Notes: a model not told the origin generated them from the sequence alone. Numbered from the stretch's first letter, positions 52,401 to 59,605 are shown. The stretch: DNA of 64,000 bases from Riptortus pedestris (GCA_019009955.1 CM032233.1:68051501-68115500), one strand, 5' to 3'. Program-made: numbers and translations.

Positions 52401-52762
52401 TCATGGTATTTTCTACTAACATTTGCTAATCATAATACTTCTGGGTTTGTCAACTCAGAATTAGAGCCAGCTGCTCTTTTTGACATATTTATACCTGTCT
52501 TGTCAGGTTCCAATGGCAGTGTCACCATACCCATGAGTCTGAGGCCGATCCATTTTTTAGATATGCATTTCTTAATGTCTCTTAGCTTCCAAGAGATTGC
52601 TAAATGTATGCCCATCTTTTAGCAGATTTCCCTTAAGGGAAATCAGCTATTGAGGTCGTACTCATGATGCGATCTTCAAATGTCCATCAATCCTACCCAG
52701 GAGATGGCGCAAATGAGGTCCATTCAAAATGATATCTATCTATCTATCTATATATCTATCTA

Positions 52763-52800
<38 letters not shown>

Positions 52801-53710
52801 TCTGTTGACACTCTAGTGGTCGCAATTTTTGATTTTGTTTGATTGTTACCAAACTCGATAATTAATCATTTTATGTAAAAAGAAAGATCAAATTCGTTAA
52901 TGGCTGAAATCAGACCAGTGGGTGGGGGGTGTATTTTCGAAAATTCGAAATATCTCCGTTATTACGAGTATATGTCGGATCAAAAAAGTGTATAGAACCA
53001 ATCTTATTGCAAATTAAATGTACTATAAATATTGTTATATACATTTATTCTTTATCTTGAATATTAACCGAGAGATTTGCATTTTTCAGCCTTCAGCAAA
53101 CCACCACTTAAACTCATGTTACATAAAAAATACGATGTTGAATAATAAACCACATTATTGAAGTTTAAATATTGTTTTCAAGTGACCTGTATTATATGAG
53201 ATACATAAAAATATGTTCTGGTGACCCCCCCTCCCTGCCTTAAGTTCTTGAACTACTAAAATTTGTTTAATTGAGATAAAAATTATTCTGATTTATTATA
53301 AATTACAGTACTAGATATAGTAAATAGTTTTCAATAAAATTAATATGTTATACTCTGATATATTTCAGTAATTGTTTTTCTTTCCGGTAAGAGGTTGGCA
53401 GACCTGTTTTTTACATATCAGATGCTTACCATAGAGAGGTTATTAAAATTGACTTAAAGATTTCTCATTACCATTTGTATTTATTTCCTTAATATCCATG
53501 GTTGTGTTGTGTTACCAGTATGTAGATTTATCTATTTTTAAACTTCACGAGGGAAATCTGCTTAGTTTATGCAGCCCCTGCGTGACAGACTTTTATATTG
53601 ATATTATTAACGAATTTCCCTGAAAGAAAATTGGCTAATATGAAGTTTTTACTACAAACTAACTAATTTAATTCTTGCATAAACCCTGAAACTTCTCACA
53701 TCAATTTTTT

Positions 53711-53768
<58 letters not shown>

Positions 53769-56700
53769 AGGTGTCCCACAAGATATTCTTCCCCCTCCTA
53801 ACTTTTTTTTATTATTACAATTGCTTTCTCTCTATTTTTTCCCGAAAATTTCAAATCCAAATTTTGATCTATATTGACTAGATATATGATTTTTTCCCTC
53901 TAACTTCCTTATTTCAAATGGGAATCCTCATTTTTTATATAATATTCTCATTTATACTCTCAAGTAATACCCTCAGGAAATTGATTGTTAGAGATTCCAG
54001 CATGGAATCTAGATATATCCATATAGAAAATCAGCTAATATGAAGTTTTTACTAAAAACTAACTAATTTAATTATTGTATGACCTCTGAAACTTCTGATT
54101 TATTAATTTTTATTTTATTTAGTCTGGTTTCGTCTAGATTCCTCACTGGAATCTCATAACAATCAATTTTCTGAGGGTATTACTTAAGAGCATTAATGAG
54201 AATATTATATAAAAAATGTGGGTTCCCATTTGAAATAAGGAAGTTAGAGGCAAAAAGTCATATATCATATACATCAGCCTTTCCATGTCAGATCCTTTAT
54301 TATTTTTTAAGGTTATGACTATTGTTTGAATAATAAGCATCTTATTAGAGTAGATTAGCTAAATATATTCACTGATGAGAGTTCAACAGTCAGTGAAAGA
54401 AGCCTAACCAGTTGATCTTATTTGTAAGGTCCGATTAAAACAAGATCTGGGAAAACTTTGCTTTCTTCATTGACCTGCACAGTTTAATGTGGGCAAGAGC
54501 TCCTCTAGCACTGTCCTGATATCTGTGATTATCTTCCTAATCTTCATAGTTACCACAGTTTATGTAGTGTAGATATGACATCTCCTGTATAAAGTTCAGA
54601 GTGTGTAGGGCTGTCATTGTAGTCGAGTCCTCTTTGTCAACGCTAAACTACTTAATTTACTGTATCTAAAATATGAGTTCACCTCAATGGCAGAAACCTA
54701 TTTTGTCTTAACTTTCATTGAAATTCTCATATATCTAATACTTTTTATTTGTTTTGTTTTTTCCTTCTGATTTGGAATTGTTGATAGAACTGCCTCATCC
54801 TGGCATAGTTCTTCTGTTGCTCAGCTCACCAATTGCCTATTCTCAATTATTAAGTAGGTCTATAAGCTTATTATGCATAGTGTAATCAGAAGTTGTCCTT
54901 ATATCACCAGTTGGAAGTTCTGAGGTGAGGGTGAAGAGTCCAAGTGATAATATCTACAGATATGCTAATTTGAAAATGTTTTTATCTTAATAGTCCTGTT
55001 AGTTAAGGTTTTTGTTTTTATAGTCACTTAAAATTAATAATTTGTGTTTTTCTCATAGGTGGTTGCTATCCCGAGGTGTAAAAATGCAAAGTATTAAACA
55101 ACTCATGCATGAAGGATCTGGAATTTGTGAACAAGAGACTGAATGCCCTCACAATGATGAAACTACTTGGTTATTAAAAGAGTGCTCAAGAAACAAGGCT
55201 GAACAACTTCTTGCGAATACAAAAGATGGTACCTTTCTAGTACGACCTAGTAGGACTGGACAATATGCTCTTTCAATCACGTATGTTTTATTATTATTAA
55301 CATACCACCATTATTTATTAAATATTTTTCTTACTTTCAAATTTATTATATCTGTTAATTTCCAAATTGATACAGAATTATTTATATTTATGAAAGTTTT
55401 CACATCATTCAATATTTATCTTATCTGGCCAAGTATATTATTTTAAAATTAATCCTTTACTTGCTGAAGGGTATATATTATTTTTTTTTTACTTTATGAA
55501 TTATACTTTAAAATATGCTTGGATATATCTAAATTCTTTAGCATAAACTGAAAATTAAACATTTCATGTTTAAGGTAAATGTACCAGTAATAGACACTGT
55601 GTTAGTAATAGACACCCGGAAATCTAAATTAAAATAATAAGCCTTTGGCACGACTCAAAGGGTTCAAATCCAGGCAGGTGTGATGCTAGAACACTCTGAT
55701 TGGTAACCCCTGAACTTCAGATGGCGCCAAGCCATAATGTTTCCGGTGCAATTGATTTGTTAGTGACATTTAGTGAGTTGTCTTCCTCAGCGTGGTTTTC
55801 TTACCACTTTTCTTAAGGAGTTAAGTTGAGAATTTTGTCAATAATTTTTTTCTAAGTAAGGTATTTTAACAGCTGGTCATCATTTCTTAATCTAAAACTC
55901 TCTAGGAATTGATTTATTGGGATATGGCATCCTATAGTTTCCTGTACGTCACATGGAGGGAGTGTCTATTACTAAAACACGTCTCGAGGTTTGTAACCAG
56001 TAATAGACACCCCTGTCTAATACTGAGATTTTCATTTTTTTTATATTTCTATTCATATGTTCTTTAAATTGGTTTGTATTTATTAATGAAGTTATTCTGT
56101 CTAAGTTTCATTCAATTCTGGCCACAGGAACTAGTATTTGACATGGGTGTCAATTTCTGATGCATTAGTCTGTCTAATACTAATACATGAATAAATATTT
56201 GTTACACAAATTTACAAACTCTGGATATTTTATGTAGTTCACTGAATTGTTGATTATAAGTTAACATACATGGCATAGTGTCTATTTATTAATTTACAGG
56301 TGAGCACAATGGGTCGCAAAGAATTGGAAATATCCTGAGGAAAGTATGCTCAATGCTATTGCTGATGTCCATCGTGGTGTCCTAATAGCCACTGCAGCTA
56401 AAAGACATGGAGTGCCATGAATTACCCTAATGTATAAAGCAAAAGGGAAATCACCATTAAGACGGAAGAAAGGCCCGGCATCTACCTTAACCTCTATCTA
56501 ACTCATTTATTCCAAGTCCCTTCAAAAGAGTATTTTTCTGATCCGAACCTAAAAAAAATAAGAAGAAAAAGATGCTCGAAAGAGATAATACCCAGTGAAG
56601 TAACATCCGAAGAGGCAAAAATACCATGAACAGAAAGAATTCAAGAAGCGAGAGTTGGAAGAAAAGAAGAAAGAGAGGGCCTTAACTAGGTTCAAAAAGA

Positions 56701-58587
56701 AGGAAGAGAAAGAGAAACAAATGAGGGAAAAAGCTGAAGAAAGGGCAGCCAAAAATATTCAAAAAAGAGGAAAAAGGAATAAGAGGAAGGAAATATCACC
56801 ATCTGAAGAAAAAAGGGAATGGATTCCTTCAGGTGACAGCATTGATGATGTGAATTTAAACTTAAACAGTGAAGAATTTCTCTACATGAAGATGAAGGTA
56901 ACACACAAGAATGTTGTGCAGAAGTGGATAACATTGAAGATGCCTTCTCTAAACATATTGATTCATTTAGAAAAGTGCTAGATACGATCAACCTAACAAA
57001 TGACGTAAATGTGCAGGGCAGAGGAGGAGAAATTTGTATTGTACTGGTGGGCGGGAAAAGGAAAACAATAAAAGCCGTTGCCAAAATAACAGATGTGGGA
57101 GAAGATAATAATTATGAAGTTGTTACATTCAGTCCTTGTAATAGAATGAGGACTGTTTTTGTGCAAAATAATAAAGGAGCTATCAAAATTGGTTATTCTG
57201 ATATAAAAAAAATACATCCAAAGCCGCTGGAGTTTGAAGAAAGACATCAGTTTTCAATTCCCCTTGAAATAGATTTATAATTTCACCGAAATGTTCATTT
57301 TTGTTATTAAATAATATAATTTCAAAAAAAAAAATTGAGATTGTTTTTCTGCTGCATTGCTTATTTAATTTTTCATAGTTTTGTACATTGTTACTTAAAC
57401 ACATTATATATTTATTACAAATAAAATTTATGAAAAGCTTTCATTATTATGTATCATTTGTCTATTTCCATCCAGTAAAAACATCAGTGTCAATTACTAG
57501 TACAGAGAGGTGTCTATTACTAAATTTTTGAAAATTTCAGGAGTCTATTACTGATGCAAATTAATTTATTAGAATTTTTAAAAATGTTAATACAAAGCAG
57601 CGCAATATTGCCAAATAGTTTTAAGAATTCAAAAGGCAGTAAATTTGCCACTACCTGACACAATTTTCGAAAACTCACAACAAAAACTAATGGTACGGTT
57701 TGAAAAATTCTCTTAAAGTGTCTATTACTGGTACATTTACCTTAATAAAAATCAAATTTAAAACTACCTTTTTTTCTGATTTGTTTCATAAAAATGTTTG
57801 AAAGTTGAATTTTGTATTTGTTCTTAGTTATAAATGACATTTTTTTTCATAAGCTTATAAAATTGGAGTGAATCTATCAGCAAAATATATTGATTCCTTT
57901 AAGTATTTTTTACTATACAGGTTTAAATATGTACAACCTTGAGAAAAATATTAAATAAAAGTGCTTTCTTTCATAGAAATTTGAATTTATTGTAGTGAAC
58001 TGTCATTGCAGTGAACTGCATGGAAGCATATATTTGGGGAGTGCTGAGTAAAATGTCCGTATGACACCTACCTCAATTAATTTTGGCTTTAAGTAGAGTG
58101 GAATAATTTACCAACAAAAGTTTAGAATGATATTTCTCAGTACTCCTTTCATATTTAATTTATAAACGGTTAATGTTATAAATAAATAATCCTTCCTGGT
58201 CCATCAGTTGTGTAATACATACCTACCTCTCTACCACTTTCCTTCACACAAAATATCTCATTTGAGTTAGTTTTCTGGGTTTCATACTTCCAACTTTTTA
58301 AAATGAAGGTAATTCATCTGTTGTTGTATTTTAGGTGTAATGGGACAGTGAATCACTGTATTATCTATGAGACTGAACGCGGCTATGGTTTTGCAGAGCC
58401 TTATAACATTTATGAATCGTTAAAAGCCCTTGTCCTTCATTACTACCAGAATTCCTTGGAGGAGCATAATGATTCTCTTAACACCACTTTAGCTTATCCA
58501 GTTTTTGCTGAAAATGCTCGGCGGGACAATAGTGATGAAAAACAAGTGTCAAGTGTTACTCATGGTAAATTTGCAACTGTCAATTAA
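17310..58587 (+). CDS. Class IA PI3-kinase regulatory subunit (p85 type), 12 exons
   Basis: The regulatory subunit binds and stabilises the p110 lipid kinase and brings it to phosphotyrosine sites (YxxM) on receptors and insulin receptor substrates. Exons: 17310-17855, 38438-38572, 39508-39727, 41253-41438, 41947-42075, 46169-46376, 47908-48147, 48220-48496, 49076-49323, 51284-51460, 55059-55280 and 58335-58587. All junctions have AG/GT and matching phase, totalling 2841 nt, 946 residues. Order: unknown N-terminus 1-182, SAM 183-249, half C1-like 270-300, BH/RhoGAP-like about 301-475, nSH2 about 548-643, iSH2 coiled coil about 648-789, cSH2 about 826-925. Both SH2 arginines are present (R573 and R851 in FLVR). 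No SH3 domain is encoded. Fly Pi3K21B (p60) lacks the SAM and BH parts. Exon 1 is joined by phase and strand only. Confidence 0.9.
18180..18560 (+). repeat. Degenerate minisatellite, AAACCTTTTTTCAACC-like
   Basis: Loose repeats about 25-35 bases apart of an A/T-rich unit near AAACCTTTTTCCAACC(AAATGA), seen for example at 18264, 18440 and 18528. Units are diverged and spacing varies. Confidence 0.6.
19180..19620 (+). repeat. Degenerate minisatellite, same unit
   Basis: Further copies of the same unit (AAAGCCTTTATTCAA, AAATCTTTATTCAACC, AAACTTCTTTTCGACC). It forms a second block of the 18.2 kb repeat after about 600 bases of unrelated sequence. Confidence 0.6.
19965..20222 (+). mobile_element. 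Helentron-like family A, short internally deleted copy
   Basis: The left arm (GGGGCTGCGAAAACTAAGC..ATTTCCC) and the right arm (CCTCAATAGCTGATTTCC..GGGAAATCTGCTAAAA, inverted 12-mer at 20204-20215) are both present. Only a little of the internal unit (AAGTGGGGGTTCACTGGAGG) lies between. Confidence 0.75.
20413..20590 (+). promoter_or_regulatory. Promoter-like cluster within intron 1
   Basis: CCAAT boxes occur at 20413-20417 (ATTGG) and 20466-20476 (TTGGCCAATCA, both strands). A CACCC box follows, then TATAAAA at 20509-20515, and a CCCCGCCCC GC box near 20586. Order and spacing fit a TATA promoter firing to the right, starting near 20540. No coding exon is evident downstream. It could be an alternative promoter of the PI3K gene or part of a lost element. 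Confidence 0.4.
20620..21680. other. GC-richer stretch of unknown nature
   Basis: A block of about 1 kb much richer in G+C than its surroundings, with open frames on both strands (for example 21087-21383 plus, 20896-21315 minus). None looks like a known protein. An AAG|GTAGGT donor-like site lies near 21500. Unrecognised transposon sequence or a non-coding exon are both possible. Confidence 0.4.
21760..23170 (-). pseudogene. Decayed LINE reverse transcriptase, interrupted
   Basis: On the minus strand, 23170-22900 encodes the RT palm, with the catalytic FADD at 23013-23024 in an RFADD(T) setting and a [14 protein letters not shown] follow-up. After an inserted family A element (22317-22860), 22290-21760 gives the C-terminal part: [21 protein letters not shown], then [15 protein letters not shown]. 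That is the hallmark tail of RTE/Jockey-like LINEs. Many stops and frameshifts; dead. Confidence 0.75.
22317..22860 (-). mobile_element. Helentron-like family A copy inside a LINE
   Basis: It opens with GGCAGATTTGCC (degenerate AGCAGATTTCCC), followed by the right-end sequence CTTCAAATGTCTACCGATCG and a (GT)n-like microsatellite. The internal unit near 22500-22640 comes next. It closes at GGAAAATCTGCCTA (22832-22845). It splits the LINE between its RT core and its tail. Confidence 0.7.
23311..24850 (-). mobile_element. Helentron-like family A copy, long
   Basis: The right arm AGCAGATTTCCCTTAAGG lies at 23315 and the left arm GGGAAATCTGTT at 24834-24845. At least two, probably three, diverged copies of the internal unit lie between (about 23880-24110, 24170-24480 and 24490-24720). 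About 24120-24300 matches 29400-29600 in reverse. A roughly 500-base stretch after the right arm is unrelated. Confidence 0.65.
24950..25440 (-). pseudogene. Penelope-like element reverse transcriptase fragment
   Basis: On the minus strand the frame shows [17 protein letters not shown], equivalent to the PLE motif 'K.HKP..P.RPVIN...P'. Then, in another frame, comes [15 protein letters not shown], equivalent to 'SFDVxxLFTxVP'. Stops and a frame change show it is dead. Confidence 0.65.
27141..27578. mobile_element. 438-bp mariner deletion derivative
   Basis: Inverted ends of 30 bases with two mismatches start CAGGGTGGTCCACGGGAAAC. TA dinucleotides at 27139-27140 and 27579-27580 form the expected duplication. 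Inside is only the C-terminus of a transposase. It lies in a LINE remnant. Confidence 0.9.
27272..27460 (-). pseudogene. Mariner transposase C-terminal remnant
   Basis: An intact minus-strand frame reads [19 protein letters not shown], then ELLRRV..NFQERL and GRHLSDVIF before the stop at 27272-27274. This is the standard C-terminal tail of mariner-family (DDE_3) transposases. The catalytic domain is deleted; the deletion junction is near 27445-27460. Confidence 0.85.
28535..29905 (+). mobile_element. Helentron-like family A copy with two internal units
   Basis: The left arm (GCAGAGGCGGCGTAAACTAAGCAGAC) is at 28543-28568. The internal unit occurs twice, near 28936 and 29558 (period about 622), marked by TATTTGGTATTTAA, GAGTAG(A/G)AGTGGGGGTTTACTGA and CGTTAA(C/A)GAACTTG. 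A (CA)n(TA)n microsatellite ends the first unit. The right arm is not seen. Confidence 0.7.
29322..29404. repeat. (CA)n(TA)n microsatellite
   Basis: A CA run of about 19 units runs directly into a TA run of about 22 units, within the Helentron-like copy. Confidence 0.97.
29930..30190 (-). repeat. Degenerate minisatellite, inverse orientation
   Basis: Units such as GGTTGAAAAAAAAGGTTTAA and GGTTGAAAGAAAAAG are the reverse complement of the 18.2 and 19.2 kb minisatellite unit. Confidence 0.55.
31580..32276 (+). mobile_element. Helentron-like family A copy
   Basis: It shares ACCGCGAGTAAATACAAACGG with the 28.6 kb copy. It also has the internal unit around 31850-32100, a short TA run, the right-end block (TCATTTTCGTCATCTCCTG) and a perfect palindrome at 32254-32273. 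The left boundary is approximate. Confidence 0.7.
32385..33180 (-). pseudogene. Decayed mariner transposase
   Basis: Minus-strand frames give, in order, KYEENDP..LSGELRELS (helix-turn-helix region), a [11 protein letters not shown] stretch near the second block and [17 protein letters not shown]. The last is the third-aspartate motif of mariner transposases (normally PHPPYSPDLAPSDYHLF). Stops and frame changes are frequent and no inverted ends were found. An AGCAGATTTCCC 12-mer lies inside at 32943-32954. Confidence 0.7.
34253..34278. repeat. Poly-A run
   Basis: About 26 consecutive A bases. Confidence 0.95.
36541..36660 (+). mobile_element. Possible tRNA-like SINE head
   Basis: TAGCCCAGTGG at about 36560 fits an RNA polymerase III A box. 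A weak B-box-like TAGTTCAC follows some 40 bases later. There is no clear tail or target duplication. Confidence 0.35.
36856..36918. repeat. Perfect 29-bp inverted repeat with 5-base loop
   Basis: 36856-36884 pairs perfectly with 36890-36918 (start TAGATTTATTTTTG, end AAAAATAAATCTA). Confidence 0.95.
36923..36973. repeat. Perfect 23-bp inverted repeat with 5-base loop
   Basis: 36923-36945 pairs perfectly with 36951-36973 (start TAAACATTTTTACC). It begins 5 bases after the preceding hairpin. Confidence 0.95.
37209..37242. repeat. (TG)n microsatellite
   Basis: TG run of about 17 units. Confidence 0.96.
38438..38572 (+). CDS. PI3K subunit exon 2: SAM domain, first two thirds
   Basis: Acceptor TTTTTTCAG, donor GTAAGT, phase 0 at both ends. 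The peptide starts [14 protein letters not shown] and continues [19 protein letters not shown]. These are the W, helix and 'xxGxxLLxL' signatures of SAM domains (residues 183-227). SAM domains mediate protein or RNA contacts and oligomerisation. Confidence 0.85.
38573..39507. other. Intron 2, with decayed mariner
   Basis: About 0.9 kb. The stretch 38860-39235 holds mariner transposase remnants on the minus strand (separate entry). The rest is AT-rich. Confidence 0.6.
38860..39235 (-). pseudogene. Decayed mariner transposase fragment
   Basis: Minus-strand frames show TLLDEDVIQ, then [11 protein letters not shown], then [13 protein letters not shown]. These correspond to mariner segments of the form LLxED..Q, MGKIQKxGxWVP and xxNPKRKKSW, in the correct order. 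There are stops and frame changes and no termini were found. Confidence 0.55.
39508..39727 (+). CDS. PI3K subunit exon 3: end of SAM and half C1-like finger
   Basis: Acceptor TTCCAG, donor GTATGT, leaves in phase 1. [20 protein letters not shown] completes the SAM domain (residues 228-249). After a linker comes H270-F-Q..C281-x2-C284..C297, like the first half of a C1 finger (H-x12-C-x2-C). The second half, with its own C-x2-C and His, is absent before the BH domain begins. Confidence 0.85.
40395..40902 (+). mobile_element. Helentron-like family A copy, right end missing
   Basis: The left arm CAGGTGCTGCATAAACTAAG leads into AGCAGATTCCC (40430s). The diverged internal unit (AAGAATGGAAATTAATCGAAG..) follows and ends in (TA)n at 40850-40902, where the right-end block should follow but does not. 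Confidence 0.65.
40850..40902. repeat. (TA)n microsatellite
   Basis: Perfect TA run of about 26 units at the end of the family A copy. Confidence 0.96.
41253..41438 (+). CDS. PI3K subunit exon 4: start of BH (RhoGAP-like) domain
   Basis: Acceptor TATTTTAG, donor GTATGT, phase 1 in and out. [20 protein letters not shown] is the RhoGAP entry strand. [19 protein letters not shown] aligns with human p85 LYR..LAELRQLL, keeping the arginine-finger position at R345. Confidence 0.9.
41439..41946. other. Intron 4
   Basis: About 0.5 kb of AT-rich DNA with a short (TA)n near 41843. Nothing else seen. Confidence 0.7.
41947..42075 (+). CDS. PI3K subunit exon 5: BH domain
   Basis: Acceptor TTTTTCCAG, donor GTATGT, phase 1 in and out. 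[20 protein letters not shown] matches the RhoGAP LKxxLRELPxPLIP motif of p85 (LLDLPNPVIP in human). Confidence 0.92.
42720..43968 (-). mobile_element. Tc1/mariner-family transposon, 1.25 kb
   Basis: The ends AGGGTGCGG..ATAACTTCCTTTTTT (left) and their inverted match (right, ending CCGCACCCTG) lie next to TA at 42718-42719 and 43969-43970. Length and single minus-strand transposase gene are normal for the family. The ends differ by a few bases, so the copy is not fresh. Confidence 0.9.
42804..43835 (-). pseudogene. Mariner-type transposase, frameshifted
   Basis: N-terminal helix-turn-helix region at 43835-43510, then [12 protein letters not shown], then [30 protein letters not shown] (second aspartate) and [14 protein letters not shown] (third aspartate) follow, with the tail ending at 42804. 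The frame changes at least twice, once at the A-run near 43150. The codon at 43373-43375 is GGT where the family has the first catalytic aspartate. It cannot encode an active enzyme. Confidence 0.88.
44544..44571. repeat. Poly-A run
   Basis: About 28 consecutive A bases. Confidence 0.93.
44865..44916. repeat. (CA)n(TA)n microsatellite
   Basis: CA run followed directly by a shorter TA run. Confidence 0.96.
45100..45318 (+). mobile_element. tRNA-derived SINE-like repeat
   Basis: It has a tRNA-like head with a B box (GAGTTTAATTCTCAC near 45158), a body of about 120 bases (CAATAGGGATTAATATAGTGG...), and an AATAATAAATAAATA tail. The A box is weak. I could not find a clear target duplication. Confidence 0.5.
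46169..46376 (+). CDS. PI3K subunit exon 6: end of BH domain
   Basis: Acceptor AATTTCAG, donor [26 protein letters not shown] corresponds to the human p85 segment IPHQYWLTLQYLLKHFFKL. It then runs into [18 protein letters not shown], the VLxxIFSPxLFR helix of BH domains. Confidence 0.93.
46432..46640. repeat. (CT)n / CCCTCT pyrimidine tract
   Basis: A nearly pure pyrimidine stretch: perfect (CT)n at first, then CCCCTCTCC-type variants. It begins 55 bases after the exon 6 donor. Confidence 0.95.
46671..47450 (+). pseudogene. Penelope-like element reverse transcriptase fragment
   Basis: It begins with [19 protein letters not shown], the PLE RT motif around MGxPLSP. It continues with [34 protein letters not shown] and [11 protein letters not shown]. 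The catalytic YVDD block expected between WFRY and IWPHG is missing by a small in-frame deletion. After 47010 the frame breaks, with faint thumb-domain traces to about 47450. Confidence 0.8.
47908..48147 (+). CDS. PI3K subunit exon 7: BH-nSH2 linker
   Basis: Acceptor ATTTCAG, donor GTATTT. It encodes the BH end and a linker with SLPPRK and HSPPPPHV proline motifs. It finishes in [10 protein letters not shown], the conserved start of the p85 N-terminal SH2 domain. Confidence 0.93.
48220..48496 (+). CDS. PI3K subunit exon 8: nSH2 domain
   Basis: A short 72-base intron precedes it. [20 protein letters not shown] holds the phosphotyrosine-binding arginine (R573). [19 protein letters not shown] and [20 protein letters not shown] match the p85 family closely. 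Confidence 0.97.
48497..49075. other. Intron 8
   Basis: About 0.6 kb of AT-rich DNA without features. Confidence 0.75.
49076..49323 (+). CDS. PI3K subunit exon 9: iSH2 coiled coil, first half
   Basis: [20 protein letters not shown] matches the p85 iSH2 start (..LxxYHxQFxEKSxEYDxLY). The rest is heptad-rich helix. This coil grips the adaptor-binding domain and the C2 domain of p110. Confidence 0.95.
49324..51283. other. Intron 9
   Basis: About 2 kb of AT-rich DNA. I see no recognisable element. Confidence 0.65.
51284..51460 (+). CDS. PI3K subunit exon 10: iSH2 coiled coil, second half
   Basis: [20 protein letters not shown] and [20 protein letters not shown] continue the antiparallel coiled coil. 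Vertebrate p85 has the similar NKLKxELxxLxxxRDQY segment. Confidence 0.95.
52615..53592 (-). mobile_element. Helentron-like family A, most complete copy
   Basis: The right arm with AGCAGATTTCCC is at 52621-52632, within the palindrome GATTTCCCTTAAGGGAAATC (52625-52644). The block CTTCAAATGTCCATCAATCC..TACCCAGGAGATGG and a (TCTA/TA)n microsatellite follow. One internal unit runs to about 53150, then the left unique part, and finally the inverted 12-mer GGGAAATCTGCT at 53551-53562 with GTTTATGCAGCCCCTGCGTG outside it. Length is about 980 bp and it is non-coding. Subterminal inverted repeats, an internal microsatellite and a 3' hairpin are features of Helentron-derived (DINE-1-like) elements. 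Confidence 0.7.
52734..52797. repeat. (TCTA)n(TA)n microsatellite
   Basis: Tetranucleotide then TA run within the family A copy. Confidence 0.95.
53718..53766. repeat. (TA)n microsatellite
   Basis: Perfect TA run ending in a short (CA)n. Confidence 0.95.
53881..54266. repeat. Long inverted repeat, arms ~135 bp
   Basis: 53881-54015 and 54133-54266 are inverted copies with roughly 90% match by eye, including AACTTCCTTATTTCAAATGG and its complement. The 117-base spacer contains a near copy of 53630-53690 (CTAATATGAAGTTTTTACTA). No coding sequence. Confidence 0.85.
55059..55280 (+). CDS. PI3K subunit exon 11: iSH2-cSH2 and first half of cSH2
   Basis: It starts [16 protein letters not shown], matching the vertebrate WL.xxGxxQxxInxWL link. 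Then comes [18 protein letters not shown] and [18 protein letters not shown], carrying the second SH2 arginine (R851). Confidence 0.97.
55573..57742 (+). mobile_element. pogo-like DNA transposon, 2.17 kb, internally deleted
   Basis: Perfect 26-bp inverted ends begin AGGTAAATGTACCAGTAATA and are bounded by TA at 55571-55572 and 57743-57744. The GTCTATTACT motif of the ends recurs several times just inside both ends. The interior has a pipsqueak-type helix-turn-helix start and a charged C-terminal part but no DDE catalytic domain. Confidence 0.85.
56310..57280 (+). pseudogene. pogo/jerky-like transposase remnant
   Basis: 56310-56510 reads, across a one-base frame change, as [29 protein letters not shown] and [15 protein letters not shown]. 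This is the HTH_psq domain at the N-terminus of pogo-class transposases. After a junction near 56530, 56640-56980 encodes a lysine/glutamate-rich region with [13 protein letters not shown] second frame (56924-57280) reads [20 protein letters not shown], a tail common in Tigger/pogo-related proteins. The catalytic core is absent. Confidence 0.7.
58335..58587 (+). CDS. PI3K subunit exon 12: end of cSH2 and stop
   Basis: [20 protein letters not shown] and [20 protein letters not shown] with TTLAYPVFA are the second half of the p85 C-terminal SH2. The protein ends 23 residues later at TAA 58585-58587. A CATG|GTAAAT donor-like site at about 58565 leaves open an alternative 3' exon. Confidence 0.96.
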
Positions 58588-59605
58588 ATGCGCCTGGTTA
58601 AATGTGACTTTTTTTGGGTTTGTTAGCATAAAATTATCTTAACTATTTTGCCTAAATAGTCTGGAATTTTTGAATGCTGATTGTACAAATTAAAAGTTTT
58701 TATAAAAAAAAAAAATGAATGTGATAGGGTGTTTTGTACCCAACATGTGATAGATGCTAATAGTTTTGTATAGTTTATTCCAGGATTTCTATTGAGGTAG
58801 ATTACGTTATAGTCATTTATTTTTTAGAAACAGTTGTAAACCAAAATATTTAACATGACCAATGGTGTGTTCTGTTTAACGTGAGGGATAATTTAATATG
58901 TTTTATGTGTATGTACATGTGTAGTAACTTATTTACATATATGACTAATACCATATTTTCCATTATCCATCCACATTCAACTTCATTGATTATACTTGCA
59001 ATATCCTATATTTTCTTGCTCTGTACTTCTACATTTGTTCTATCCATTTTCATTTTCTTTTACTTTTATGTTACTCTAAACATCTTTACTTTATTTTACT
59101 TATACATTTACCATTAACCAGTCTCACATTTTTCACAGTACTTCTTTTCTTCCTCTATCACTGCTATTTTCACTTTTTTTGTACTTATTTTGTTGTTTAG
59201 TAATATTAATTATTTTATACCCCCAAACATGTTATGTTTATACACATATACATATACATAAAGTGCAAACATTGTTAGAGCCACTGGCACAATATTAGAT
59301 GCCGTAGTGCCATGGTATTTATTAGTTGATTTGTCAACACTGCTCAGAAAGAAGTTGTTTATTTTGTCAGTTTGTTGTTAATATGTTCGTATAATTTATG
59401 TGAGTTTATAGTTTATTAATATTTTAAGAATATAAATCTATAAAGTACTTATTTATTTAAAGTCATTTTTTCAAACCATTAATTTGAATGGTGGGAAAAA
59501 AATAATACATGAAATAATTTTATGTAACTATTATTTTAGATGTTTATATCTGTCATTTCTGTATTTATGAATACAAACCTATGATATAACTATTAAATGA
59601 AATCT

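Larger units (their letters stand above)
51461..55058. other. Intron 10 with Helentron-like copy and long inverted repeat
   Basis: About 3.6 kb. Family A lies at 52615-53592, with (TA)n at 52734-52797 and 53718-53766 and the inverted repeat at 53881-54266. The rest is AT-rich. Confidence 0.7.
55281..58334. other. Intron 11, largely a pogo-like element
   Basis: About 3.1 kb, of which 2.17 kb is the element at 55573-57742. The flanks are AT-rich. Confidence 0.8.
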
